DNA from: Diaporthe sp. PMI_573
Lineage: Eukaryota; Ascomycota; Sordariomycetes; Diaporthales; Diaporthaceae
DNA length: 64,000 nt
Direction: 5' to 3'
Assembly: GCA_021399435.1 (NCBI GenBank)
Contig: JAJTUP010000071.1
Span: forward strand, 62,001-126,000
The stretch's first letter is position 1. The number at the start of each line of letters is the position of its first letter. Under the pieces are notes generated by a model. The model did no database searches. It worked only from the letters and a program-made list of their open reading frames with translations, and was not told the DNA's origin. This document shows, piece after piece, positions 33,482-44,800 of the stretch. The translations under genes were made by a program, and so were the position numbers.

Positions 33482-33718
33482 TCACGCCGGTGAGACGTCC
33501 TGCTCGACCTCGAGCCCAGGTACCCTTCTGAACAACCGAGAGCAGCAATTAGGCGCGGTGTAGCAGCATCCACCTCTGCAAGGGCCTTCGCAGCACGTGC
33601 CGCACTGACGTGCCTCGAGCTTGTTCCCGACGTCGAGGTCCGCGACCCCAGCCTCCGGTGCGGCCGTGGCGGCGGCGAGGCTGAGAAGCATTGTTATAGC
33701 GGCGAGTGTGAACTTCAT
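33482..33718 (-). CDS. small secreted eight-cysteine protein
   Basis: A 78-codon frame begins at ATG 33718 with a strong signal peptide (MKFTLAAITMLLSLAAATAA). The mature part carries eight cysteines in only 22 residues: QCGTCCEGPCRGGCC, then NCC seven residues on. A possible processing site (LEAR) precedes the cysteine cluster, and the C-terminus is acidic and free of cysteine. No family is recognised. The layout (short, secreted, dense cysteines) fits a candidate effector, antimicrobial-type or metal-binding peptide; none can be chosen from the sequence. Confidence 0.72.
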   Translation of the reverse strand: MKFTLAAITMLLSLAAATAAPEAGVADLDVGNKLEARQCGTCCEGPCRGGCCYTAPNCCSRLFRRVPGLEVEQDVSPA

Positions 33719-35345
33719 TTTGTCCTCCTTCGATTATGATTGTGGTGTCGGTGTTGAGGGAGCGGAGAGAGCTTGTGTTTGTGCGTATGATTGTCTTAAG
33801 ACTTTGTGTTGAAGTTTTCAGAAGGATCCGCTTCCGGGGACTTGGAGATTCCTGGTGTTCGTGCTTAGAGAGGTAAGGTAGTCGCCGAAAAGATTAGAGT
33901 TCGTTAATTTATAGTCAATGGCATAGTATTATCCACTCTAGTCACCTTGTGGTAGGAAGGCAAGTCGGAGATCCGCTCTCGACCGAGAAGTCCGGATCCA
34001 CTAGTCATGATCACGGTGCAGGAGTCATGCGTCCCACTGAGACACCAAAATACAAGCCCCTTTTCCCAAGACGATGTTCACTGATCCGGTCTTGCCGTAT
34101 ATTTCTAATTACGGTCAAGCGAGGTCTTTGTTCGAAGGGATCAGGCTATGGCATTTTTTTGGGACTGAATCGTGTGCACCGGTAAGTCTGTAAGGTCTTG
34201 GCGTTTGAATACGTAATGACCACAGGCTTGCGAAAAATTATGTTTGGCCTAGTTTCTAATATCTGGTTGTGACTTTGGTCGTAGCTGAGAATTGAGTGGT
34301 ATTTCTTCAGACCTTTCGTCCCTGTAAACACAAAGACCTCCTCACTGCCCACCAGCGATCACAATGTGGAATACTGGTAGCCGATAGAAGCCATAGCTGT
34401 AACTGTATCGCACGCTGTGACACTACGGTGTTACATAATGCGCGGATATCCAATCTGAGAACTTGTTGTTATCTTCTTTCTCGGGTAACACCAGCTTGAC
34501 TTCCAAGCGGTGATCAAGCCGTGTCACACCTCACTATATTGAACTTTTTGAACTCCATAACACGGAGTTGCACGAGGATAACGAGAACAAACGTTCGTCT
34601 ATGCACAGGACAGCTGGAGTGATATAGACCATATCGATTTTCATCCATGGGTCTTCACTCCTAAGATCGTTGAGCTGGCCGTGATGGCATGCACCTGTGC
34701 ATAAAGACTTGACATTTGTATTGCAAGAGTAGAGTTCTGAACTCCTGAAAACTGAGATTCGCCTCAACACTTGATATCCCGTGTAACTAAGAGGGGTGTC
34801 ATTGACGCTGATGAGTAAAAAACAAAAACATGTGAAAAAGAAACAGCTCCACTACAGGTGCATCAGGGAAACCGGCCAGTGTACCTACTGTAAAGAAGTG
34901 TGACTTGTCTGCGAATGATTTATATTTTCTAGAGAGTAAATTCATTGACTTCTAATGTGTAGAGAGCCGGCCAGAGTAAAATAAGTGCCACGCGCGCGTC
35001 AGAGCCTCATGGCAAGACGATGAACGAACAGCACGGCCCACAGACGCGGGTTCAGATCTTGCTTATTTTCCCGGAAGCCGGTGACTACCGGACCGGAGCC
35101 TCGGTAGCTCGACAGGGATCGGGCGGGGACGGACCCGGAGCCGGCCACAACCCCACGCGCTCTTTCGGCCGTGCAGCAACCGCAACGTCAATATTCCACA
35201 GCCGCTAAATCTCGTCCTTAACTGCAACAGCGATGTCAGTAAATATAATAGGAAGACTTATAGGTTGCGAGGCCAATACTGCGTCGAAGTCATATTCACC
35301 TACAATGGCTTGATCCCGAACACATATATCAGCGCCACGCGGACG
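33719..35345. other. gene-poor region
   Basis: About 1.6 kb with only short frames. No motif, RNA gene or clear repeat was recognised. Confidence 0.45.
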
Positions 35346-35690
35346 CTAACGAGGCGAGCCGGACGTGGCGCCGAATTGAGAACCAACGCCATACAGAAGA
35401 TGATCATCCGAGGCAGCAGACCGCTGTGGGTTGGTGTTTCCGATGTTCGACGAACCTTCATCCGAGCTGTGCGGCAGTGAGTTCTCGATGCGTTGAAGCT
35501 GCGAAGCGATGGAGGCTTGCTGGCCTTGGACCCTCTGCGCTGTAGTTTCGTTGGAGTTCGCTGCTCGGTGGATGGCATTGCCGCTGATTGTTTCCATGCA
35601 ATAAGGATGACCTTGTTCAGGGGCAGCATGATTGGAACTCCTTAAGACATCGCTGCTGAAGACGACGAGGTTAGTTTCAGGGCAGAGCAC
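35346..35690 (-). CDS. possible Asn/Ser/Gln-rich small protein or exon
   Basis: A 114-codon open stretch without a near ATG at its 5' end; the first in-frame ATG (35597) leaves 83 residues. The composition (Asn, Ser, Gln, Gly; e.g. SGNAIHRAANSNETTAQRV) looks like protein rather than chance, and a helical heptad-like stretch QQASIASQLQRIENSL follows. Such sequences are common in linker regions of fungal HeLo/NLR-type proteins, but no domain is confirmed. An upstream exon on the minus strand near 36030 (ATGTCTAAG followed by a GT donor) might belong to it. Low certainty. Confidence 0.25.
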   Translation of the reverse strand: MLCPETNLVVFSSDVLRSSNHAAPEQGHPYCMETISGNAIHRAANSNETTAQRVQGQQASIASQLQRIENSLPHSSDEGSSNIGNTNPQRSAASDDHLLYGVGSQFGATSGSPR

Positions 35691-35900
35691 GCCATGGGAA
35701 GATCCGAGGCTCCTTCAGAGCCCGTCTTGCTCCATCAAGACGGCGTTTGCGGCCTCTGATGCTGGGATTGATAACGCTCCATCCTGGAATGAAAATTGAA
35801 CGCAAGGGGAGAGAACGGTATAGCCTGTGGCCACAAAAGATTTGACAATGTTTTCTGGGATATTCTTGGCAATGTGGAAGTAAATGAAGACGACCAGAAA

Positions 35901-36033
35901 TTGGCTGGAATCACGGAAACTGGATGTACCTTGGATAGAAAACCTGGACTGAAACTGGCTTGCATGACGCAAACTGGGCGTACCTTGGACAGGGAACGGC
36001 TTGCATAACGCAGTTCGGATGTACCTTAGACAT
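35901..36033. repeat. three imperfect tandem units
   Basis: Three related units of about 40-50 bp: ACGGAAACTGGATGTACCTT, ACGCAAACTGGGCGTACCTT and ACGCAGTTCGGATGTACCTT, the last two preceded by TTGCATGACG/TTGCATAACG. On the minus strand each contains AAGGTAC, a splice-donor-like string. Confidence 0.6.
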
Positions 36034-36447
36034 GCTGCCTGACGATGGTATCAAAACGTGTGTGATCAACCACAATAAGTCTGGCGAAAGCTCTCTTCTC
36101 TTGGTCAATGTCAAGAGAGACTGAGGAAACTTTCAAACACAAGGCAAGACGATTGTTTTTCTAACGGAAGAAAGTGATCGATCTGGGTCAAATTTGGGTG
36201 AGAAAAATCAAACACAGCATGGAAGACAGATGCAGAAAGGCTGATTGAGTTTTTATAGTTTCTCTTCTTCTCCTTACAGCTTGCCTTTTTCTGTCAAAGC
36301 CTGCGTTGACAAGGCATGCACTTGCTGTCCGCCCTCAGTCCATAAATCTATGCCGGTTGCTGAACCCATTCTGGAAACCGCACGTTTCTCGGCAATGATA
36401 CTAGGGGCCGCTCATGCGGCCATCACGCGGCCCCAACACGGCTGCAT

Positions 36448-36629
36448 CTCTTGTGCCGCCAGGGCGACAACATTTTGTACCTCTGGGATGGTTAGTAAGC
36501 ACTTGGCCCTCCATACCGTTTTTGATTGGTCAAATATCGGCCAGATCGATGATGCAGAGCTTTTGATTCGTCAGAAAATCACTAAGCACTCCAGAGGTAC
36601 AAAATATTATCGCCCTAGCAGCACAAGAG
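36448..36629. repeat. inverted repeat, ~52 bp arms, ~77 bp spacer
   Basis: The left arm (36448-36499, CTCTTGTGCCGCCAGGGCGA...) and the reverse complement of the right arm (36577-36629) match at most positions, including the shared ATTTTGTACCTCTGG. The arms encode the same peptide on opposite strands (SCAARA..FCTSG). Confidence 0.65.
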
Positions 36630-36960
36630 CCTACGAGGCCACCAGAATCGCGAACACCAACTGTCATGATCCGAGGGGCCAGTGAGGCTTCCAATATCTG
36701 TCGCACACATCTCTCCTGCAGGACAGCGGCAAGAGAACCACCCATCTCCCGCCGCAAAGCACGCGAGTCGACTAATAGGACTGCAAAACCCCCTGTCCCG
36801 GTCCAGAAGGGGCTGCTGTGGTGCCCTAGTGCATGTGTGGCGACAGCTGAACTCTCGTCTGCCATTCCGATTCGGGGGTTGATGGGTACACATCCGGCAA
36901 CATTTCTCCCACGATGGACCTGCAGTTGCCCGTTTCCTACTCCCTCCCGCCCCTGATAGG

Positions 36961-37262
36961 TAGGCTTTGAGGCCATCGCCCACGGCTTAGGTTGCAACAC
37001 AATAGAGTCGACCTAAAGTCTAGCACGCCCGTGTATATGTACATCGACCCCGGCGAAAGGCTTGTCACGCTTATATTCTCCGGTCGACCCGTGGGTACAC
37101 CCCGTTCTTCTATTTATGGAATGTAGCTCGACAGTCGGGATGTCCCCGGATCGCTTTGTGGGGAAGAGGGCGCCAAAACAGCTGCCTTGGTACTCTGTCC
37201 CTACAGGGTTCTGGATGCCACCCCCTGTTTGTGCATTCCGTCCCGCTGGGTATTTCTGCCCA
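36961..37262. repeat. diverged direct duplication, copy A
   Basis: Matches 37740-38010 over about 300 bp with many substitutions and small gaps. Shared landmarks are GGTTGCAACA, GAGTCGACC, AAGTCTAGCA, CATATTCTCC/TTATATTCTCC, ATGGAATGTAGCT, GGATGTCCC and GGCGCCAAAA. The minus strand of both copies carries a peptide of the type IQNPV..EY.GS.FGA. Confidence 0.65.
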
Positions 37263-37739
37263 GCCCTCTCGGCTCTGCTCTCCGATTCGCCGCCAGCTGT
37301 GAGAAACGACGTGGATATCGACGTCTGAGTTCTCACAGCTGCTCCCTCGATGACAGCTAATCGAGGGCCGCTAGTACCGTCCCGTCGCAATGGTTCCCCC
37401 CCTATTGATCGCTGCATAGGTAACCTGCGGCCTGCCATGTGGCAGCCCACCTGTCACTGCCCTTGGAGTGCCCAGGACAAGCCAGAATGCAATCCCAATC
37501 CACTTTGCTGCGTGTCGAACATCTTGCTGCCCGCTGAACTCGCAACACTCCACTTTTGATGTCTGGAGAGCGTATGCAAGAGAAATATGATAAACCTTGT
37601 TCGCGCGAATAGTTGACAAGCTCTCGGGTTCAGCACCGAAAACTGAGATTAGAAGCCACTTGCTCCCCGATGACAGCAAGTAAGACAAACCTCTCCGAAT
37701 GCAGTTCCCCTTTCCCTTTTCTCTCTGACCCTTGACGTG

Positions 37740-38010
37740 TAAGCTTTTGAGGTCATCGGCCACGACTGAGAGGTTGCAACAGAATCAATGGAGTCGACCC
37801 AGAAGTCTAGCATGCCCGTGCATTTCACGCTCATATTCTCCGCGCCCTGCTCCTCTATTCATGGAATGTAGCTTAGCAAGCAGGATGTCCCTGGATGACT
37901 GGATAAAACGAAAGGCGCCAAAATAGCTGCCTAGGTACTCTCGGTCTACAGGGTTTTGGATGCCAGCCCCGCCTGTGCATTTCGTCCCACCGAGTTGGGT
38001 GTGTGTCCGC
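37740..38010. repeat. diverged direct duplication, copy B
   Basis: Second copy of the block at 36961-37262, same orientation. The minus-strand peptide is open for 158 codons (37785-38261), suggesting decay from a once-coding element, but no family is recognised. Confidence 0.65.
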
Positions 38011-38399
38011 TCCCTCCCCGCCCACCGCCCCGTCCGCTTTCGTTGGCGGCTCTGTTGCAATTCGTCGTGACACCTCGGCAAGCTGCACCGTGCATTAGCT
38101 AGTCTACACAGTCGGGCGGAGGTGGTGGTTGCCGTGACCAAGACCACTTTTTTGCTGACGCCTCCTGTGCCGGATGTGCCTGATGAATAAAGGGCTGGGC
38201 GAAACCGAGATGCCGTCGGAGTCCTCAATTGCGGAGGACTCGCAGGGCTAATGTTCTCCATGCGTCTGACCGCCCTGTGGAAGGCTTTGGACCTATCTAC
38301 ATGGGTAGAAAACTCGCCCCAATAGGTTGGCCCTTCTCGCTTGAAAAGGGCGAGTGCACTAACTTCAACGGGCTACTCTCATGCATGCTATGTCGGGAG

Positions 38400-38456
38400 G
38401 ATGAGCATGACCTTACTTTCCACGGAGGGATGAGCGATCATGACCTTGCTTTCCAC
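38400..38456. repeat. two-unit short tandem repeat
   Basis: Units GATGAGCATGACCTTACTTT(CCAC) and GATGAGCGATCATGACCTTG(CTTTCCAC) lie five bases apart, differing by a GATC-like insertion and one substitution. Confidence 0.7.
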
Positions 38457-38695
38457 AGGTGGCCATACTGCCTTCACATCTCTTACTGTTATATCTATGG
38501 TTCATGATCCTCCGGAGTCACTGCCCCGGTGTCTACGGTGTTTCCAAGAGCACGGCCAACCGTCACGGGCACAACTCACCAAACGATAGGCTCGAGTGTG
38601 CAACAGGCTCTGCGTAAGGTTACCTATTTCAAAACTTGCTGCTTACCCGCAATGGGCCGCATTCCATCATCTAAACGCCTAGTCATGCCCGCTCA

Positions 38696-38697
<2 letters not shown>

Positions 38698-38727
<30 letters not shown>
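38698..38727. repeat. 30-base T run
   Basis: An uninterrupted poly-T tract. On the minus strand it would read as a poly-A tail, a possible retroposition scar, but no retroelement is visible beside it. Confidence 0.7.
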
Positions 38728-38729
<2 letters not shown>

Positions 38730-39166
38730 ATGCTCAAAGCCTCTTACATGTTCATATTGCCCCCTTTAGGCAAAAGTGACAGCCATTTATGCTTAGTGGT
38801 CGGGCATGATACCCAGGAAGACATTGCTGGACCCCGCAAGCTTTAGTCCTGTAGTATGTCGTCGACATATTCGGGTATAAAGGCTAGTTGCCGAGGCCCA
38901 CGGGGTAATGATCAAGATGGACACACACACACTGTTCCATGCTCCGTATGTATGTCGTGTGCGTGGCCCATGAGCTACCCATGTCCTCCATTTTGTGGAT
39001 CTGCAATTAGAAAATGATCGAATTATAGTAGATATCTTTCCATTTGAACGATTCTTGAAGTACTCATTGGTAAATATATATACAATAACTGACGCTATGC
39101 AGAGCTAAAACTATGTACAGCTGAATCTATATACAGCTGGTCCTATGGACAGAAGCAACGTAGTAT

Positions 39167-40470
39167 TTACAACGTGTTTCCTGCTGATTTCGGGACAGTG
39201 CTCTTGATGGACGCTGCCGAATCAGCGTCGGGGATGGACTGGCCCTTGAAGTCGGAAAGGAAATCCGTGTCAGAGGAACTGAACGCCCCTGAAGAAGTCA
39301 GCTCATTGGACAAACAGTCACGACCCAAGGACGCTGAGCATTTCGATACGTCGGCTGCCTCAGATGTGAACAATTGCCCAGCAAAACCATCCACCATCAC
39401 TGTTGGAACATCTTCGAAATAGTTGCCTTCATAAAGACCCCTGCCAGTCTGCTTGTCGCCTTCGAGGAGGTGGCCCGAGTTAGTGGACCAGACGTTGTTG
39501 ACAGCATGGAAGAGCGTGTTTCCGGACAGTGCTGGGGTGCGGCCTGATGTTTTGTAGACGTAGTTTTCTGATCATCACCAGTCAGACTAATGAATTAGAT
39601 AGAAGGCAGGTAAGTAGAACTCACTGTAAAATGTGATCTGGTCGTCAGCACCAACGAGCTCCATCGCCCAGTACGTGTGACCGTTGCAGGTAGAAGACTG
39701 GGCTGTTTCGCCGTTGATGAAGCTGTTTGAGATGGTGATTCCACTGCTAGAATCCGATCCGAACGAGTAGTGTTGACGGCCTAGGCTCGAGGTCTGTCGG
39801 CTCACCAAATTAATTAGCACTTTGCTGGCCACTGCTGGACACGACGAAATAGAAAGACGATCAATGGATCGAGGAAAAGAGAACTGACCGTGACATGATC
39901 GATCCAAATGTTCTGGGTACCTGAGAAGGAGAGAGCATCTCCGCCCCACACGTATTTAGCATTCAAGTTCGTGATTGCAATGTTTTGAACGATAATGTTA
40001 GAAGTATCGACAAAGCGCAATCCCTTTCCGTTGAGCGTCGCGTTGTCCTTGCCGACCAGGGTCTTGTCCTTGGCGACGTTAATGCCTTGGTAAGCAGCAG
40101 TATCGAGCTCAACGCTGTAGGTAGACGTAGAGCAGCCGTTGAGAGTGTTGAGCAGCGCCTGTCCGCCATTATCCGGGGTGCAGTCGTATGCGTCGCAAGC
40201 ATCGTACTTCTCCGTGCCCTCTGAGCCTGAGAAGTCGAGCTCGCCGGATATCACGATGACCTGAGGGTCGCTGGAGGTGAGGTACTTCTTGAGCTCGTCG
40301 ATCGTGGTCGGGTACACTGGCTCGGCGTCGCCGCCGCCGGTGACTGCGGATGCGAAGCCCATGGGCGTACCGCTTACGACCGAGGAGATGGCTCGCTTGC
40401 CAACTGCTCTGGCGGCAGCAAATTGGCCAAAGGCCATCGAAAGAAGGAACGCGAGTTGAGACGGCTTCAT
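39167..40470 (-). CDS. pectin lyase, polysaccharide lyase family 1
   Basis: Exons 40470-39889, 39793-39625 and 39567-39167 give 383 residues, the usual size for fungal pectin lyases, which cut methyl-esterified homogalacturonan by beta-elimination. The ATG at 40470 starts a signal peptide (MKPSQLAFLLSMAFGQFAAA); an earlier in-frame start only adds a poor leader. Landmarks are NIWIDHVT followed, across the first intron, by TSSLGRQHYSFG, and later NYVYKTSGRTPALSG with the likely catalytic Arg in GRTP. NGCSTSTY and paired cysteines (DACDAYDC) fit the disulfide-bonded fold. A Ser/Asp-rich tail of ~60 residues ends the protein. Introns are 95 and 57 bp. Secreted; acts on plant pectin. Confidence 0.92.
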
Positions 40471-41889
40471 GATCGCAGTGTGTGGATCGGAAGTGATTAC
40501 AAGGTGTGAAGGTAGGCTGGTGAGCGCTGTAATAAAGAACAATGGTCTGAATGAAAGCTAAACTTGACAGGCGAGGGGATCCTGTCAACGTTTCTACATT
40601 GCCATATTTATCAAAATTCTAAAAAGCTTACTGTGTACATCAAGGGCAAAGACCAGGGTTCTCCTTTCGAGGTTGTCTTTTCGAGATGAAAGGGAGTTAC
40701 GCTAGAACACCTACCCGCATGATGCATATGTTAGCCGAGCTCAGAATTACCTTTCTGAGAATGGCTGCGCGAGTCCTGGGCTTGATTGAGCAGGACAGGG
40801 GCTTCTGAAACCTGGCAGGGCGGACATTTGTTCTGAAAACTGGCTGGAAATGCTAATTGTGGTACGCGTTGAAGTGGAGAATATGTTTCCTCTTGATGTC
40901 AGTAAATTGCATGCCCCACCCTACCCCCTTGGCAACTCAGATCTCATTCCCGATTCGTGATGAAACCTAGCGGCAATCCGGGGCCGACGCTCTCCAAATC
41001 CGCGAATTAGAACAAAACATCTTCATCCAACTCTCCCATTCCACCCCTCAAAGGGAACGTTCCGAGTCACGTGGCAGTCGAAAGTGGTATTTGCCATGCT
41101 ACCGCTTGATTTCCATGGCCCCGGAGATTTACAAGCGAAGAGTCATTCGCGTCCACCTCAGATAGTTCGCGTCCACCTCGTAAAACAGTCCTCCGCAAGC
41201 ACTGGCGAGAATGCCGATTCTTCTCAGAAGTTACCTCGGGGTCGATATATCAACCGACCAATCAACTGCCGATCCGAGCACGAGGAAGGTGAAAATCGCA
41301 GAGCACGTGGGAGACTTCGAGGTGGAAGATGAGAGGAAGATGCTGAGCTCCTCACTTCTTCCCTGACTCACATCAGACTTCCGCCCATGACCATTGTGAT
41401 CGCCATTGCTCGAGGGCATTTCCCATGGTCAGATGGTCCGCCGTCCACTCACACTCATGTGACGTCCGTCCTGTGCTGCACGTGCCTAGTCGATAACGGG
41501 CTTCGAAAAGCTATCGAAGTCTCCAAAATGCAAGGCTGATAAGATAGCTTCAGGGGCTTTCTGTGCTGTATGTGCTTGGATCACTCCACACGTTCGTTGG
41601 GCTTGGAAGGTACCTCGGTGTTGCCCTCTCATGGAGCATCGCATAAAGATAGATGCCAGTAGAATTCAACACATCTTGCCTGATGATGAGGATAGCCGAG
41701 CCGCCCTGTCTACAACACATTTTGCATTTGATATAAAGGCCCATAGGTTTCCCTCACGAACAGCGCGAGCGTCACTCAGCACCACCGTGTGCCCACATTC
41801 ATCTGTGCAGGGATTCGGAGTCTGGCCTCGCGCGGTGTTCTACCACGCCCCCAGGCGAGCGGACACGCGAAGCCCGTCTCTCCCTCCCC
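40471..41889. other. intergenic upstream of pectin lyase
   Basis: No coding frame is supported. A 15-bp direct repeat (TTCGCGTCCACCTC) lies at 41146-41160 and 41165-41179, separated by four bases. Confidence 0.45.
41146..41179. repeat. 15-bp direct repeat upstream of pectin lyase
   Basis: TTCGCGTCCACCTC occurs twice in a row with a GATAG-containing spacer, about 680 bp upstream of the pectin lyase start. Could be a chance duplication or a regulatory pair. Confidence 0.5.
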
Positions 41890-44800
41890 TCATGCACTTT
41901 TCACATCAGGAGCCGCTTTCCTAAGCTTCCCGCGTTCTGACCCTTTTCGCTTGGAAGTGGAAGCCTCCCTCTGGGCGGCCCTGACGTCCCTGCGAGACTG
42001 AGACCCGCTTAACACGAGATCTGCTCTCGCGGGGTCAGTGGGCTCGGAGAACTCCGTGCTGTCCTCTAGGACCCGTTGCGCCCACTCCGGCTCTGCTTGA
42101 GACGAGTCCGTGGGCCTGGGGAATGTCGACGCGCGCGCGTGCTTGGTACCACCTTCTTCGCCGTCCCGGACTTTGGTCAGCGGGTTCTCCTCGGACGAAT
42201 TGTTTGTGTCCGCTTCGTCTTGGGCCTCGTCCATTGTCACTCGGCGCTGTGCTGCCGGCTTCTTTGGCACAGAGGGACTGCTTGTGTTGGTGTCATGTTC
42301 GGCGGTGGCTGCATTCGCTTGTGTTGGCGTCTGTGCAGCCCCTGGGACGATCATTTTCCCGGTTCTGTGCTGCGTCTTCTCATCAAGCCCCCTGGACGGA
42401 AGCCCAGTGTCAGTTCTCTTTGCGTTTCTCCTAGATCTCAGCATGGATAACTGTTCTTCCAGCCTCTCTATTTCCGCGGTCGAGTCATTCCCCAAAGCCA
42501 GGTTTGCCACGTCCTTTGCAAATTCTTCGTGGGGAAGTTTGGCTCTTGAATCTTGCTCTGTAGGAGTTGGGCCGTCACGCCGGAGCTCCAATCCCAGGAT
42601 ATTGCCGTCCAGGTGCGTCTTCAAAATATGATTCTCAAAGCTGGAGTGTTCAAAAGAGTCATAAAAGCCGCCATCGACTACAGATGATTCACTCGTGTCG
42701 TCCTCTGTCTCAACATCGAATAGTCCTTCACCGCCCATAATCCCTTCCTTCGGCCCTATGTCTGCGGGATCGTTCCCCCGTGGGACACCGGCCCATTGAG
42801 GTGTCCATTCCACTAATAAATCTTTGATAACCTGGTCGTCGAAGTTCCGCTGGTGGTCATATGGCATGTTGTCAAACTGAACAGGATAGTACGACCGACT
42901 CTCGGCCAAATTGACATCTGACGCGGAGCGTTGCAAGACTCCGTGCGCCCGGGAGTTCTCGAGCACCAGTCTAGCTTCCGCCTCAGGGATGCCGAGCCGT
43001 GCGATGGCGCTTGATCGCAGGTGCAGATCGGACGGCTTGCGTCGTAGGATCGGATCGTGCTGCTGGTAGTGGGATATTCTCGGCGCGCTTTCGTCATTGC
43101 CGCCAGCCGCGGTCTCGGCTAGCGAATGGTTTGCATTGTTCATTACTCGCAACTTCTCAAACGGACGATCCTGTCGGCCCATGGTCATCACGCCCGGCGG
43201 CGTTGGTGGTTGTGCAATCTCACTGATGGAGTTGCGACGAGTTCCCGTCTGATTCCTTGAAGTATCTTCGAGTTCATCTGCACATACTCAGATCAGTTAT
43301 TGATCAGAGTGATTGATTGATGGTGTGGTCTAATTACTATGAGATCTGTTATCATCTTCGCTCAGCTTAAGTATTTCTTCGACCCGATCCTCGTCGAGGT
43401 CTCCAAGAACAATAATGGTGTTACCCTATCAACGAGTTAGCTATCCTGGTATTACAGTGGACCTTGGTGTTGTTGGTGACAGCTTGCCTGTTGTACCCAT
43501 GGATATCCCAGGCGTATAAGCACTCTCTTGGATACTAGGCGCGCAAGAAGGCGAGTCTCGTATTTCTTCGAACGATCCTTGATGTCTTCGTTACCCCTGG
43601 TATATCCAGACGACCAGTCCGAGTCCGAGGAATCGTCCGTAAAGATCGACTGCTTTGAGCTAATGGTTGATTTGGGGGGTCGCCGCGGCAGTGGTACTGC
43701 CATTCTGTGGCGAGACTCGTATCTGATGGATCTTGGGGGTGGTGCTATTAGTGGTGGATAGCCATCTGGCGGACCGTAAGGGTTGTATGGGGCATCAGGG
43801 GGGAGCGGAGGACGCGGTCGGAATACTGGCGGAGGAGGCGGCGGCGGTCCAGTTCGAAGAAGAGGATGAAGTTTTGATTGTTCGTCATTGAAGGGGTTAT
43901 TGTTGAAGTTTGATGCAGGTTGGGCCCCAGACAATAACTGTGCGTCATTGGTCATTGGCAAATATGTCTGTCTGCCATTATCGTCAGGCACGTGCTGCAT
44001 CTCGAAGAGACGTTGGAGGTTTACGTGCGCTCGGGGAGTCCTTGCAAGATATACGAAGATGGCAGAGATAGTGGGGGCCCGCTGGAAGAGCTTTGGCTTG
44101 GAGCAGGCCAGATCCAGTTGTCTGAGACTCCACTGGTACTCTGGAATTGTCTCATCATTGACAACAGTCTCGTGGAGGCGGGAAATCTGGATTTGCTGGT
44201 CTGGTCGGAGCGACAGCCTCTTCTTGTTTACTGGCGGGCTTTTACTGTCCAAGATGAGGAGCCTTTGCGTAACATCGTCATGGCTGCGGACATCTTCTGT
44301 CACTGCGCATTTTGCCCAGCTCTGTGGCTCCGAGTCGGATTGTTTTAGACTCGGGTGCTGCTGAACGATCCAAACTCGATAGGTTGTTAATGCAGCCTGG
44401 TAGTCATCGCGACTCATCATGTCTCTTGACACGTCTTGTGTATCGCGATGCGGGCGACGCTTGACGAGGCGTCCTCGGCCGTTGGAACCTGACTGTGGCC
44501 CGAATCCCTTGGTCATCTGGTGTAGACGATCGGCATTTGGAAGGGGTACAGGATAAGTTGTCGATCTGAGGAAATAACCATCATTGTCTTGGGTGCCCTT
44601 TCCATCCTCCCTCCAGGGCCGTTGAGGATAAGGGTCCTCCACAACTGCCAAGACCGCGGCCTCTTTGCTGGCCCCGAATTGGAACGGAGCCTTCTGCAAA
44701 ACACTAAGTTGGATCAATCTCCGAGTCTGCGGCCCGGACTCCCCATCGTCAAGCACCGCTTGCAGGGCGGCGATATTTTCGGGACTCAGTGAAGCCAGCT

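Larger units (their letters stand above)
36034..39166. other. repeat-rich, gene-poor 3 kb
   Basis: Contains the inverted repeat, duplicated blocks, short tandem repeat and T run listed separately. Frames up to 158 codons occur on both strands but belong to the duplicated blocks and look like relics. No intact gene is supported. Confidence 0.5.

Noticed and set aside
35020..35208. GC-rich palindromic stretch considered as a tRNA
   Set aside because: No cloverleaf with D, anticodon and T arms could be drawn.
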